Positions 55,860 through 64,000 of a stretch of 64,000 bases of DNA are shown here, piece after piece (within the stretch, counting starts at the first letter, position 1; every line of letters begins with the position of its first letter). The stretch is from Acidobacteriota bacterium. Its GTDB lineage: Bacteria; Acidobacteriota; Terriglobia; 20CM-2-55-15. The stretch covers positions 1 to 64,000 of the forward strand of contig JAJEEE010000076.1 in assembly GCA_022821145.1 (NCBI GenBank), in the 5' to 3' direction. The notes below the pieces were generated by a model. It worked only from the letters and a program-made list of their open reading frames with translations. It was not told the origin of the DNA and ran no database searches. A program made the translations under genes and the position numbers.

Positions 55860-56789
55860 ATGATCGAGCCCGCGAGGTTACAGGAAGAACTTGCCGGCGA
55901 GGCGACCGAAGCCTTCGACGCCGGCGAGGTGATGATCGGGCACATCGCGAACAGCCCGGAGCCCCTGATCCACCTCCCGGACGTCCTCCCGTTCGACATC
56001 TCCATCACGAAGCATGTCTTCATGCTCTGGTTGGTGGCCGCCGCCGTCTTCTTCCTCGTCACTTTCACGGTTCGCCGGTACCTGCGGCAGCCGCAGATGG
56101 TGCCGTCCGGTTTCGCCAACGTCCTCGAGTACATGGTGATCTGGGTGCGCGACAGCATCGTCGAACCCAACGTCGGCAAGCGGTGGGTGCGGACATGGGC
56201 GCCGTGGCTCCTGACGTTCTTCGTATTCATACTCGGCGCCAACGCCATCGGCATGATCCCCATTTTCGAAGTGACCGGGCTCTTCAACCATTACGTGCTG
56301 CACGGCGGCGAGGACGCGTTCCTGACCCACTTGGGTCACGGCGGCGCGACCGCTACGGCCAACTTCAACGTCACGGCGGGACTGGCGACGGTCACGTTCT
56401 TCTCCATCATCGCGGCGGGCACCCTGGCGCACGGCTTCGTTCAACACTGGAAGCACCTCGCTCCGGGAGGTCTGAATTTCGTCCTGCGCTTCGTCGTGGT
56501 CCTGATCGAGATCATGGGCATGTTCGTGCGCCCCTTCGCCTTGACGATGCGTCTGGCGGCGAACATGACGGGCGGGCACCTGGCCATATTGGCGATCCTC
56601 TCCATGGTGTTCCTCTTTGCCGAGCTCTTTGGATCCGCCCTGCTCGGCATCGCCGTCGGCGCCTTCGTATCGGTCCCGCTGGCGGTGGGCATCTCGGCTC
56701 TCGAACTGATCGTCATCCTGGTCCAGGCCTACGTTTTCACGCTCTTGTCGGCCGTGTTCATCGGCATGGCCATTCACGTCCATCACTAA
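55860..56789 (+). CDS. atpB: ATP synthase Fo subunit a
   Basis: A 309-residue membrane protein. The proton-channel helices include the essential arginine in LTMRLAANMTGGH and the C-terminal ELIVILVQAYVFTLLSAVFIGMAI. The N-terminus has a longer soluble part than in E. coli. It forms the stator half-channels beside the c ring. The gene has AGCGGAAAGAG before its ATG and is followed by atpE after 18 bases. Confidence 0.95.
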   Translation: MIEPARLQEELAGEATEAFDAGEVMIGHIANSPEPLIHLPDVLPFDISITKHVFMLWLVAAAVFFLVTFTVRRYLRQPQMVPSGFANVLEYMVIWVRDSIVEPNVGKRWVRTWAPWLLTFFVFILGANAIGMIPIFEVTGLFNHYVLHGGEDAFLTHLGHGGATATANFNVTAGLATVTFFSIIAAGTLAHGFVQHWKHLAPGGLNFVLRFVVVLIEIMGMFVRPFALTMRLAANMTGGHLAILAILSMVFLFAELFGSALLGIAVGAFVSVPLAVGISALELIVILVQAYVFTLLSAVFIGMAIHVHH

Positions 56790-56807
56790 CCCACGGAGAG
56801 TATTCGA

Positions 56808-57089
56808 ATGGAAGTCCTGCAGTTTCTCGGCGCGTTCCTCTTCCAGGCGGAAGCCATCGCCGAAACCGAAGTTCTGCACTACTTCGGCGTCGCCATCGGA
56901 ATCGGCCTGGTGGTCGTCGGCGCCGGGATCGGCATCGGCCGGTTCGCCGCGGCGGCGGCGGACGGAATCGCCCGTCAGCCTTCGGCCGCCGCGCAGATCA
57001 GCGGCGTCATCACGCTCCCGCTGTTCCTGCTCGAAGGCGTGGCTATCCTCGGCGAGGTGTTCATCTTTCTCGTCGTGATCCTGAGGTAA
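56808..57089 (+). CDS. atpE: ATP synthase Fo subunit c
   Basis: A 93-residue two-helix proteolipid with an N-terminal extension of about 25 residues. Helix one has the glycine-rich GIGIGLVVVGAGIGIG, the loop is GIARQPSAA and helix two carries the ion-binding glutamate in LPLFLLEGVAIL. The residue after that glutamate is Gly, not Ser or Thr, which points to H+ rather than Na+ coupling. It forms the rotor ring. Confidence 0.95.
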   Translation: MEVLQFLGAFLFQAEAIAETEVLHYFGVAIGIGLVVVGAGIGIGRFAAAAADGIARQPSAAAQISGVITLPLFLLEGVAILGEVFIFLVVILR

Positions 57090-57148
57090 CGCGACTCGGG
57101 ATCGAGTGGAATCTACAGGCCGTCCCCGCGGCGCCAAGGAAGGAACGC

Positions 57149-57652
57149 ATGGATAATCCACTGGTCCAGGTCGATCCGGGACTGTACTTCTGGACGATCG
57201 CCACGTTTCTCGTGCTGGTGTTCCTGCTCGCGAAGTTCGCGTGGCGGCCGCTGCTCGACGCGCTGGAACGCCGTCAGGAAACGATCCGCAAGTCCCTGGA
57301 CGACGCCGACGCGGCCCGAGGCGAACTGGAGCGGCTGCAATCGGAATCGGCGGAGATTCTCAAGGCCGCCCGCGTCGAAGCCGAGGCGATCGTCTCGAAG
57401 AGCCGGGCCGACGCGCTGCAGCTTGGCGAGGAGCTCAAGCAGAAGGCCCGCGGCGAAGCCGACGCGATCGTTCGGGAGGCGAAGCGTCAGATCGAGAGCG
57501 AAAAGAGCCAGGCGCTCCGGGAAATCCGGGGCGAGGTCGCCGACCTGTCGATCCGGATCGCGTCGAAGCTGATCGAGCGCAACATCTCCAGGGAAGACAA
57601 CGAACGGCTGGTCGAGGAGACGCTCGAGAGCCTGGAAGCCGGCCAACGTTAG
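57149..57652 (+). CDS. atpF: ATP synthase Fo subunit b
   Basis: A 167-residue peripheral-stalk subunit with one N-terminal membrane helix (about residues 12-30: FWTIATFLVLVFLLAKF) and a long charged coiled coil, ending near SKLIERNISREDNERLVEETLES. AAGGAAGG lies five bases before the ATG. No F1 genes (atpH, A, G, D, C) follow, so the operon holds only Fo parts. Confidence 0.93.
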   Translation: MDNPLVQVDPGLYFWTIATFLVLVFLLAKFAWRPLLDALERRQETIRKSLDDADAARGELERLQSESAEILKAARVEAEAIVSKSRADALQLGEELKQKARGEADAIVREAKRQIESEKSQALREIRGEVADLSIRIASKLIERNISREDNERLVEETLESLEAGQR

Positions 57653-57775
57653 GCCGGCCCGGAACCCGAGCGGCGGGCGCGTGCGCGATCCGCGTCACCT
57701 CGTAGTCCTTTGATACCGGCGGCTTGCGGGCGCCGGCGTTCGCGCGCGGCCCGCCCCGCCGGTCTCCGGTTTCGC

Positions 57776-57806
57776 TTGCCCCCGCCACGCGCCCTTGATG
57801 TATAAT
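57776..57806 (+). promoter_or_regulatory. possible promoter of the lipoprotein gene
   Basis: TTGCCC (57776-57781) and TATAAT (57801-57806) are 19 bases apart. The spacing is long but the -10 box is perfect, and it lies about 75 bases before the lipoprotein ATG. Confidence 0.45.
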
Positions 57807-57879
57807 CCGCCCGGCGATGGAGCCCGCGTCCCTCTGAATCACGGGTTGCTCGACCCCGGTAACGCCTTCGGGAGGAGTC

Positions 57880-58470
57880 ATGCTGAAACATGTCGCGCTA
57901 TTTGGCCTGTGTTCGGTTCTCGTTTTCTCCGCAGCCGGCTGCGCTCCGCCTCCGGAGGAACCCGAGCCGGAACCGGTCGTCGAGGAACCACCGCCGCCGC
58001 CCCCTCCTCCGACCTACGAATTGACGGAAGTCGTGATTTCCGAGGAAGCGCCCGACTTCACCAGCCGGAACATCGAGGTGATGGGCGTTCAGCTGGGTGA
58101 CGTCACCATCGAGGTCGCCGATGTTTTCGGCGAGCAGGTCGGGACCACCATGGTCGGCGAGACGCACTACCTGACGGCCTACCAGGAGGGAGGCGTGGTC
58201 ATCTACACGTTGCCGCAGACGGGCGTGGCCGAAGGAATCGAGCTCACCACGTTCTTCGCCGACCAAGTCGCCGACCCCAACCTGCAAGCTTGGCTCGAGG
58301 ACGGCGATTCGGCGGCTCTCCGGGAATGGATGGGGCCGGAAGACAGCCTGGAGAACCTGCCCGAGGACGACAACGCCTCGGCATTCATCTACGAGACGCG
58401 CGGCATGTGGTTCATCCAGCGGACAATCCAGGGGCAGGAGAACTTCGCCGTCCGATTCAACCAGATGTAG
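57880..58470 (+). CDS. proline-rich lipoprotein of unknown function
   Basis: A 196-residue exported protein with a lipobox (SAAGC, cysteine near residue 21). A Pro/Glu-rich tether (EPEPEPVVEEPPPPPPPP) follows, and then a mixed alpha/beta domain without a recognised family, with segments SRNIEVMGVQLGDVTIEV and MWFIQRTIQGQENFAVRF. AGGAGTC lies near the ATG. The domain may sit in the periplasm, held by the flexible tether. Function is unknown. Confidence 0.75.
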   Translation: MLKHVALFGLCSVLVFSAAGCAPPPEEPEPEPVVEEPPPPPPPPTYELTEVVISEEAPDFTSRNIEVMGVQLGDVTIEVADVFGEQVGTTMVGETHYLTAYQEGGVVIYTLPQTGVAEGIELTTFFADQVADPNLQAWLEDGDSAALREWMGPEDSLENLPEDDNASAFIYETRGMWFIQRTIQGQENFAVRFNQM

Positions 58471-58480
58471 CCGCGCGCGT

Positions 58481-58504
58481 GGGCGCCGGCGATTGCCGGC
58501 GCCC
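58481..58504. terminator. bidirectional hairpin terminator
   Basis: GGGCGCCGGC-GATT-GCCGGCGCCC forms a perfect ten-pair GC stem with a four-base loop, ten bases after the lipoprotein stop and six before the nuoN stop, where transcription converges. No T-tract is present. Confidence 0.75.
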
Positions 58505-58509
58505 ATCCG

Positions 58510-59958
58510 TCAGAAGACGGGAAGCGTGGCTGTCGCGTCCTGCGCCAGGTTGATGAACCAGTCCGGATAGACGCCGATCAGGATCGTCAGGGCCAGCGTG
58601 ATGACGAGCACGGACGTCACCCCGCGCGAAAACCCCACGCTGCCGGCTTCGCTCGGCTCCGCCATGAACATCGCCACGACCAGCCTCATGTAGTAGTAAA
58701 GGCCGATCGCGACGTTCAGCGCCGCGACCACGGCCACGTTGACGTGGCCCGTTTCGATCACCGCGGCGAACAGGTGATACTTGGCGATGAATCCCGCCGT
58801 CGGCGGGATGCCGGCCAGCGACAACATGAAGATCAGCATCGCCACGGCGGCGACGGGATTCCTCGAGTACAACCCGTTCAGGTCCTCGACGTTCTCGCCG
58901 ATGACGTTGCCGCGGCGGAGCGCCACGACGACGCCCCACGCCCCGAGGTTCATGAACGTATAGATGAACAGGTAGAGGACGACGGCCACCATCCCCGTGC
59001 GGTTCCCGGCGATCAGTCCGAGCAGGACGAACCCGGCGTGAGAGATGGACGAGTATGCCAACAGGCGCTTGACGTTGGTCTGCCTGAGGGCCGCGATGTT
59101 CCCCAGCGTGATCGTCGTCACGGCGACGGCGGCCAAAACCGGGACCCATTGCTCCCGCAACGGACCGATGCCGATCAGGAAAATGCGCAGCAGCATGGCG
59201 AACGACGCCGCCTTGACCGCCACGGACATGAACGCCGTCACCGAGGTGGGAGCGCCTTCGTAGGCGTCGGGCGTCCACTGGTGGAACGGCACGGCGCCGA
59301 TCTTGAAGAACATGCCGGCCGACACGGTGATCATGGCGATCAGGGAAACGGGGTCGGCCCCGCGGCGCGACAGCGCATCGGCGATTTCCACCAGGTTCGT
59401 CGATCCGGAGATGCCGTAAAGCAGCGACATCCCGTAGAGCAGGACGCCCGAGGAGAACGCGCCGAGCAGGAAATACTTGATCGACGCCTCGTTCGACCGC
59501 GGCCGACGCCTGAGGAAACCGACGAGGACGTAGGTCGCGATGGCCATCGTCTCCAGTCCGATGTACAGCGTGACCATGTCGGCGCCGCCGGCCATGAACA
59601 TCATGCCCATGACGGCGAACAGCAACAGCGCGTAGTACTCGCCGTGCTGTTCCCCCTCGACGTCGAGATACCGCATCGACAAGCCCACGGTCAGGCCGGT
59701 CGCCAACAGGAACATCAGCTTGAAATAGTCGGCGAACGGATCGACGACGACCTGTCCCCCGTACGCCGTGGCCGCGTCCAGGTTCCGGTTCAGGAACAGC
59801 AGGATCGCGGCCGACGCCACGCCCGCCAGGGCCCAGTACCCGAGCTTGCGCTTGTCGGGCACGATCAGGTCCAGGACGAGCAGTCCCAGCCCGAACACCG
59901 TCAGCGCCAATTCGGGCGCGATGGCCCGCAGGTCCTGAGGTTGGAAGAATTGCTCCAC
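58510..59958 (-). CDS. nuoN: NADH-quinone oxidoreductase subunit N
   Basis: A 482-residue antiporter-like membrane subunit of respiratory complex I, with about 14 segments. The broken-helix region around LRQTNVKRLLAYSSISHAGFVLLG includes the proton-path lysine. The GTG start overlaps the nuoM stop by one base, and no other start fits the conserved N-terminus QDLRAIAPELALTVFGLGLLVLDL. Confidence 0.94.
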   Translation of the reverse strand: MEQFFQPQDLRAIAPELALTVFGLGLLVLDLIVPDKRKLGYWALAGVASAAILLFLNRNLDAATAYGGQVVVDPFADYFKLMFLLATGLTVGLSMRYLDVEGEQHGEYYALLLFAVMGMMFMAGGADMVTLYIGLETMAIATYVLVGFLRRRPRSNEASIKYFLLGAFSSGVLLYGMSLLYGISGSTNLVEIADALSRRGADPVSLIAMITVSAGMFFKIGAVPFHQWTPDAYEGAPTSVTAFMSVAVKAASFAMLLRIFLIGIGPLREQWVPVLAAVAVTTITLGNIAALRQTNVKRLLAYSSISHAGFVLLGLIAGNRTGMVAVVLYLFIYTFMNLGAWGVVVALRRGNVIGENVEDLNGLYSRNPVAAVAMLIFMLSLAGIPPTAGFIAKYHLFAAVIETGHVNVAVVAALNVAIGLYYYMRLVVAMFMAEPSEAGSVGFSRGVTSVLVITLALTILIGVYPDWFINLAQDATATLPVF

Positions 59959-61565
59959 TACTCGGCCTCCCCGGCGGCCGCGACGGCGGCCGGCGGCGTC
60001 AACTCGGCCTCGATGGGATTGGCTTCGAAGTAGTCCTCGCGCACGATCTCGACCAGTCGGTCGACCGGCCCGTCGAGCGCCCGGAAGAAGGGCGCGGGAT
60101 AGATGCCGATCCAGAACGCCAGGATGACCAGGGGAATCAGCGTCGCCATCTCGCGCGCGTTCAAATCGGGCAACCCCTCGTTCTTGGGGTTGTCGATCTT
60201 GCCGAACATGGTGCGCTGGTACAGCCACAGCATGTAGGCCGCCCCCAGCACGATGCCCGACGCGCCGGCCACGGCCCACCAGATGTTCTCCTGGAGCGCG
60301 CCCATCAGGATCGGGAATTCTCCCATGAACCCGTTCAACAGCGGCAGGCCGATCGACGACATCGTCATGATGGCGAAGATCACCGCGTACTTCGGCATGA
60401 TCGACGACAACCCCCCGAACTCGGCGATCTCACGCGTGTGCCGGCGGTCGTAGATGATGCCGACGATCAGGAAGAGCGCTCCGGTCGATATGCCGTGGTT
60501 GATCTGCTGCAGCAGGCTGCCGTTCAGGCCGTTGGGATTCAGGGCGAACATGCCCAGCATCACGAACCCCATGTGGCTGACCGAGGAGTACGCCACCAGG
60601 CTCTTCATGTCTTTCTGCATCATCGCGACCAGCGCGCCGTAGATGATGGCGATGATGGCCAGCGCGATCATGAACGGCACGAACTCGACGGTGGCGTCCG
60701 GAAGGATCGGGAGGCTGAACCGGACGAAACCGTAGGTCCCCATCTTCAGCAGGACGCCGGCCAGTATCACCGAACCCGCCGTGGGCGCCTCGACGTGCGC
60801 GTCCGGCAGCCACGTGTGGAAGGGGAACATGGGGACCTTGATCGCGAATCCGACGAAGAAGGCGAGGAAGATCCACCACTGCAGATCCGGGTTCAGAAAC
60901 GGCCCCATTTCCTGGAACGCCAGGATGTCGAACGTGCGCTCGAGGCCGAACTGCGCGGCGATCTCGGGCGCCGCGGCCGCGATGGCCGGGTACTGGAAGT
61001 ACAGGGCCAGGATGCCGAGCAGGAGCAGCACGGACCCCACCAGGGTGTACAGGAAGAACTTGATGGCGGCGTACAGCTTGCGGGGGCCGCCCCACACGCC
61101 GATCAGGAAGTACATCGGAACCAGCATGACTTCCCAGAAAACGTAGAACATGAAGAAGTCGAGACTGACGAACACCCCCAGCATGCCCGTCTGGAGCATC
61201 AGCATGAAAACGTAGTATTCCTTGGCCCGGTGCTGGATCGACTCCCACGAGGAAAGCACCGCGATCGCGCCGAGCAGCGTCGTCAGCAGGACCAGCAACA
61301 GGCTGATGCCGTCGATGCCCACCGAGTACCGGACCCCGAGCGACGGAATCCAGCTCAGCGTTTCCCTGAACTGCATCGCCGCGCTGTTCTCGTAGTCGAA
61401 GGCGAAGAACAGGGGCACCGACACCAGGAACCCGGCAGCGGCGACCAGGTTCGCCCACAACCGGATGAGCCCCTTGTTCTCGCTGGAGAACATCATCAGG
61501 ACGATCGCCCCGGCCAGCGGCAGGAACGTGACGATGCTCAGGATGGGTACATTGTTCAGGTCCAT
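59958..61565 (-). CDS. nuoM: NADH-quinone oxidoreductase subunit M
   Basis: A 535-residue antiporter-like subunit of complex I, one of the three proton pumps. The conserved segment RYSVGIDGISLLLVLLTTLLGAIAVL holds the N-terminal quinone-side region. The glutamate in YVFWEVMLVPMYFLIGVWGG and the lysine in MMQKDMKSLVAYSSVSHMGFV mark the ion path. The order nuoL-nuoM-nuoN on one strand is the usual one. Confidence 0.95.
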   Translation of the reverse strand: MDLNNVPILSIVTFLPLAGAIVLMMFSSENKGLIRLWANLVAAAGFLVSVPLFFAFDYENSAAMQFRETLSWIPSLGVRYSVGIDGISLLLVLLTTLLGAIAVLSSWESIQHRAKEYYVFMLMLQTGMLGVFVSLDFFMFYVFWEVMLVPMYFLIGVWGGPRKLYAAIKFFLYTLVGSVLLLLGILALYFQYPAIAAAAPEIAAQFGLERTFDILAFQEMGPFLNPDLQWWIFLAFFVGFAIKVPMFPFHTWLPDAHVEAPTAGSVILAGVLLKMGTYGFVRFSLPILPDATVEFVPFMIALAIIAIIYGALVAMMQKDMKSLVAYSSVSHMGFVMLGMFALNPNGLNGSLLQQINHGISTGALFLIVGIIYDRRHTREIAEFGGLSSIMPKYAVIFAIMTMSSIGLPLLNGFMGEFPILMGALQENIWWAVAGASGIVLGAAYMLWLYQRTMFGKIDNPKNEGLPDLNAREMATLIPLVILAFWIGIYPAPFFRALDGPVDRLVEIVREDYFEANPIEAELTPPAAVAAAGEAE

Positions 61566-61604
61566 TTACGGAAGCTCCATTCCGCGGGGCCGGCGGCCCC
61601 GCGG

Positions 61605-63662
61605 CTACCACAAAACGTATCCGATCAGGATCAGCACGCCCAATACCATGAGCAGCGCGTAGTTCTGCGCGTGACCGGTCTGGATCAGCCGGACAGGCCA
61701 GCTGAGCGTGTCGACGAACCCGCCGATGAACCGGACGGCTCCGTCGACGATCCACCGGTCCCACCACCGGGAACCCAGGGCGCTCTCGACGGTCAGCCGC
61801 GCGCTGCCGTTGACGCCGCCGTCGACGACGCGAGCGTCGACGCGCCAGAGGCCGGTTCCGGCGGCCTTCACGCCGTTGACCCACACCGTGTCGTAGATCT
61901 CGTCGACGTAGTACTTGTTCGCCAGCAACGCGTAGGCGGTCTTCCACCGCTCGGCCAACCGCCTCGGACGGTCGCTCGCCCGGTAGTACATCGTGAACGC
62001 CGTCAGGATGCCGATACCGGCGACGGCGACCGACAGGAGCGCCAGCAACACCTCTTCCAGCGTGTGATCTTCCTCGACGGCCGCCGACTCGGCCGCCGCC
62101 CCGCCGGCGGTCTCGAACTCGAACACGGGCTCCAGGAAGTGTTCGAAGTGGTTCTCGGCGGCAATGAAGTCCGGCGTCCACGCCGGCAGACCGATCCATC
62201 CCGCGGTGATCGAGCCGACGGCCAGGATGATCAACGGGACGGTCATGACCCTCGGCGACTCGTGCGGGTGGACGTCCGGATCCGCGCGGGACTCGCCGAA
62301 GAAGGTCATGAACAGCATCCGGAACATGTAGAAGGCCGTCAGGCCGGCCACGAAGAGCCCGACCGCGTAGAGCACCGGATGTCCGCCCGTCAGCGTCAGG
62401 TAGAGAATCTCGTCCTTCGAGAAGAAGCCCGCTAGCGGCGGGATGCCGGCGATCGCGACCGTGCCGATCGCCATGGTCCAGAACGTGACGGGGATCTTGT
62501 CCTTCAGCCCGCCCATCTTGCGCATGTCCTGCTCGTGGTGCATGGCGTGGATGACGCTGCCGGCGCCCAGGAACAGGAGGGCCTTGAATAACGCGTGCGT
62601 GAACACGTGGAAGATGCCGGTCGCGAACGCGCCGACGCCGACGGCCAGGACCATGTAACCCAACTGGCTCACGGTGGAGTAGGCCAGGACCTTCTTGATG
62701 TCGTTCTGCACCAGCGCGATCGTCGCCGCCAACAACGCCGTCGCCGCGCCCACGACGGCCACGACCATCATCGCTTCGGGCGACATCTGGTACAGGAAGT
62801 TGCTGCGGGCCAGCATGTAGACGCCGGCCGTCACCATCGTCGCCGCATGGATCAGGGCGCTGACCGGCGTCGGGCCCTCCATCGCGTCGGGCAGCCAGAC
62901 GTAGAGCGGAATCTGAGCCGACTTGCCGCACGCGCCGATGAACAACGCGATCCCGATGGCCAGGAACACCGCGTCGCCCGCCACGAACGCGCCGGATTCG
63001 ACGCCATCGGCCAGCGCCGCGCGGACGCCGGTGAACTCGAGCGTGCCGAACGTGAAGAAGATCAACATGACGCCGATCGACAGGCCCCAGTCCCCGACGC
63101 GATTGGCGACGAACGCCTTCTTGGCGGCGTCGCCCGCGCTTTGCCGGGCGATGTAGTATCCGATCAGCAGGTACGAGCAGAGGCCGACGCCTTCCCACCC
63201 GATGAACATCATCAGGTAGTTGCTCCCCAGGATCAGCGTCAGCATCGAGAACATGAACAGGTTCAGGTACGCGAAGAACCGGTAATACCCGTCCTCGCCC
63301 GCCATGTACCCGATGGAGTAGACGTGGATCAGGAAGCCGATCCCCGTCACGAACAGGACCATCACGGCCGAGAGCGGATCCAGGTAGAACGCCCAGTTGA
63401 TGGAGAACTCGGCCAGAAGCCCGTCCGCGGTCAGCGCGGATCCGGCGTCGAGCCACGTGAAGACCGTGTTCGTGTGGAACGGCTCCTCCTGCTCCACGAG
63501 TTGAAGGACGGCGAGGCACGAAAACACGAACGCCAGCAGGGCGCTCCCGCACCCCACGGCGTTGACGAACCCGGGGCCCAGCCGCTTGCCGAAGAGGCCG
63601 TTGACGGCGAATCCGGCGAGCGGGAACAGCGGTATCAGGTAGAGCAGGTCCAGGAAGTTCAT
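61605..63662 (-). CDS. nuoL: NADH-quinone oxidoreductase subunit L
   Basis: A 685-residue subunit of complex I with the long C-terminal lateral helix. Features include FSINWAFYLDPLSAVMVLFVTGIGFLIHVYSIGYM, the glutamate in FIGWEGVGLCSYLLIGYY and the lysine in LVQNDIKKVLAYSTVSQLGYMVLA. The C-terminus DARVVDGGVNGSA is typical of a NuoL tail. It starts one base after the nuoK stop. Confidence 0.95.
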   Translation of the reverse strand: MNFLDLLYLIPLFPLAGFAVNGLFGKRLGPGFVNAVGCGSALLAFVFSCLAVLQLVEQEEPFHTNTVFTWLDAGSALTADGLLAEFSINWAFYLDPLSAVMVLFVTGIGFLIHVYSIGYMAGEDGYYRFFAYLNLFMFSMLTLILGSNYLMMFIGWEGVGLCSYLLIGYYIARQSAGDAAKKAFVANRVGDWGLSIGVMLIFFTFGTLEFTGVRAALADGVESGAFVAGDAVFLAIGIALFIGACGKSAQIPLYVWLPDAMEGPTPVSALIHAATMVTAGVYMLARSNFLYQMSPEAMMVVAVVGAATALLAATIALVQNDIKKVLAYSTVSQLGYMVLAVGVGAFATGIFHVFTHALFKALLFLGAGSVIHAMHHEQDMRKMGGLKDKIPVTFWTMAIGTVAIAGIPPLAGFFSKDEILYLTLTGGHPVLYAVGLFVAGLTAFYMFRMLFMTFFGESRADPDVHPHESPRVMTVPLIILAVGSITAGWIGLPAWTPDFIAAENHFEHFLEPVFEFETAGGAAAESAAVEEDHTLEEVLLALLSVAVAGIGILTAFTMYYRASDRPRRLAERWKTAYALLANKYYVDEIYDTVWVNGVKAAGTGLWRVDARVVDGGVNGSARLTVESALGSRWWDRWIVDGAVRFIGGFVDTLSWPVRLIQTGHAQNYALLMVLGVLILIGYVLW

Positions 63663-63663
63663 G

Positions 63664-63966
63664 TCACCACTTCATGAGGTCGATCTCGCCGACGTTCACC
63701 GTCTCCTTGTTGGAGAACATGGCGATCACGATGCCCAGACCGACGGCGGCCTCGGCCGCGGCGACCACGATGACGAACACGGCGAAGACCTGCCCGATCA
63801 CGTCCTGCAACTGGTTCGAGAACGCGATCAGATTGATGTTGACCGCGTTCATCATGAGCTCGATCGACATCAGGATGATGAGGATGTTGCGCCGCGACAG
63901 GACGCCGATGACGCCGATCGTGAACAGCACGACGCTGAGTATCAGGTAGTGTTCCAGGGATACCAT
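63664..63966 (-). CDS. nuoK: NADH-quinone oxidoreductase subunit K
   Basis: A 100-residue three-helix subunit of complex I. The conserved glutamates are in [18 protein letters not shown] and [17 protein letters not shown], as in all NuoK proteins. Length is normal. GAGAG precedes the ATG, and the gene is part of the nuo unit running to nuoN. Confidence 0.95.
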   Translation of the reverse strand: MVSLEHYLILSVVLFTIGVIGVLSRRNILIILMSIELMMNAVNINLIAFSNQLQDVIGQVFAVFVIVVAAAEAAVGLGIVIAMFSNKETVNVGEIDLMKW

Positions 63967-63970
63967 GACG

Positions 63971-64000
63971 TTACTCTCGTGGCCGGGAACGAGGGGCCCG
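63971..64000 (-). CDS. nuoJ: probable C-terminal end of nuoJ
   Basis: Only the last codons are inside the window. A frame ending with TAA at 63973-63971, four bases before the nuoK start, is where nuoJ should end in the usual nuoJ-nuoK-nuoL order. The visible nine residues are too few to confirm the family. Confidence 0.4.
   Translation of the reverse strand, partial: RAPRSRPRE

Noticed and set aside
60430-63552. Open frame of 1040 codons on the minus strand.
   Set aside because: It is an out-of-frame reading of nuoL and nuoM; the real frames have full complex I signatures.

Overview
This 64 kb window of high-GC bacterial chromosome most likely comes from an acidobacterium, plausibly a Vicinamibacteria-like lineage. 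The pointers are a secreted VWFA-related protein of the acidobacterial type, an ECF sigma factor followed by a membrane Ser/Thr kinase, a hybrid type IV pilus/type II secretion operon built on PilM-PilN-PilO, PQQ dehydrogenases and a proton-type Fo ATP synthase operon. The phylum call is inference from gene content; no rRNA is present.

Layout. 1-1789: 5' part of a secreted PQQ dehydrogenase (minus strand). 2218-10126: an accessory, visibly lower-GC defence island with a 1514-residue sacsin-like ATPase carrying a C-terminal DUF3883 nuclease-like domain, a truncated SDR gene, a PIN-like fragment, an Eco57I-type adenine methyltransferase and an overlapping gene for its probable restriction endonuclease. 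10187-23901: metabolic and transport genes (FAD oxidoreductase, aminotransferase, TAT-exported HD-like protein, BCCT and SLC6 transporters, OsmC protein, methyltransferase, an NCS2 permease with an unusual C-terminal domain, MFS exporter, DusB, extended SDR). 23952-24049: tRNA-Sec. 24080-31831: STAS protein, TlpA-like protein, VWFA protein, HU, SDR, alcohol dehydrogenase, FdhD, a selenocysteine-containing PrxQ/BCP peroxiredoxin with a SECIS hairpin, YihY and a HigBA module. 32127-36355: ECF sigma factor, kinase, CDP-alcohol phosphatidyltransferase and a GtrA/START-like fused frame. 36373-46545: pilus/secretion operon on the minus strand (two GspF/PilC proteins, pilin, pilin paralogue without the processing site, LolA, GspE/PilB, PilM, PilN, PilO, PilP-like protein, Gly/Phe-rich pseudopilin). 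46699-50105: NtrY/NtrX two-component pair. 50102-55030: ThiS-ThiG fusion, PQQ sugar dehydrogenase, four-haem cytochrome c with 73-residue repeats, TPR lipoprotein. 55218-57652: Fo part of ATP synthase (atpZ/I, atpB, atpE, atpF) without F1 genes. 57880-58470: lipoprotein. 58510 to the end: nuoN, nuoM, nuoL, nuoK and probably the tail of nuoJ (minus strand).

How it fits together. The clearest unusual signal is selenium decoding. The window holds selC and, 6 kb away, a peroxiredoxin gene whose catalytic cysteine codon is TGA and which carries a well-placed bacterial SECIS-like hairpin. It is transcribed divergently from fdhD, the accessory gene for formate dehydrogenases, from a palindromic -10 element. 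The second notable region is the defence island. Further points worth a check are the permease/anti-sigma-like fusion, the pilin without a prepilin site, the fused GtrA frame, the internal diglycine in ThiS-ThiG, the split ATP synthase operon, and several genes that look leaderless, with a -10 box 6-8 nt before the start codon.
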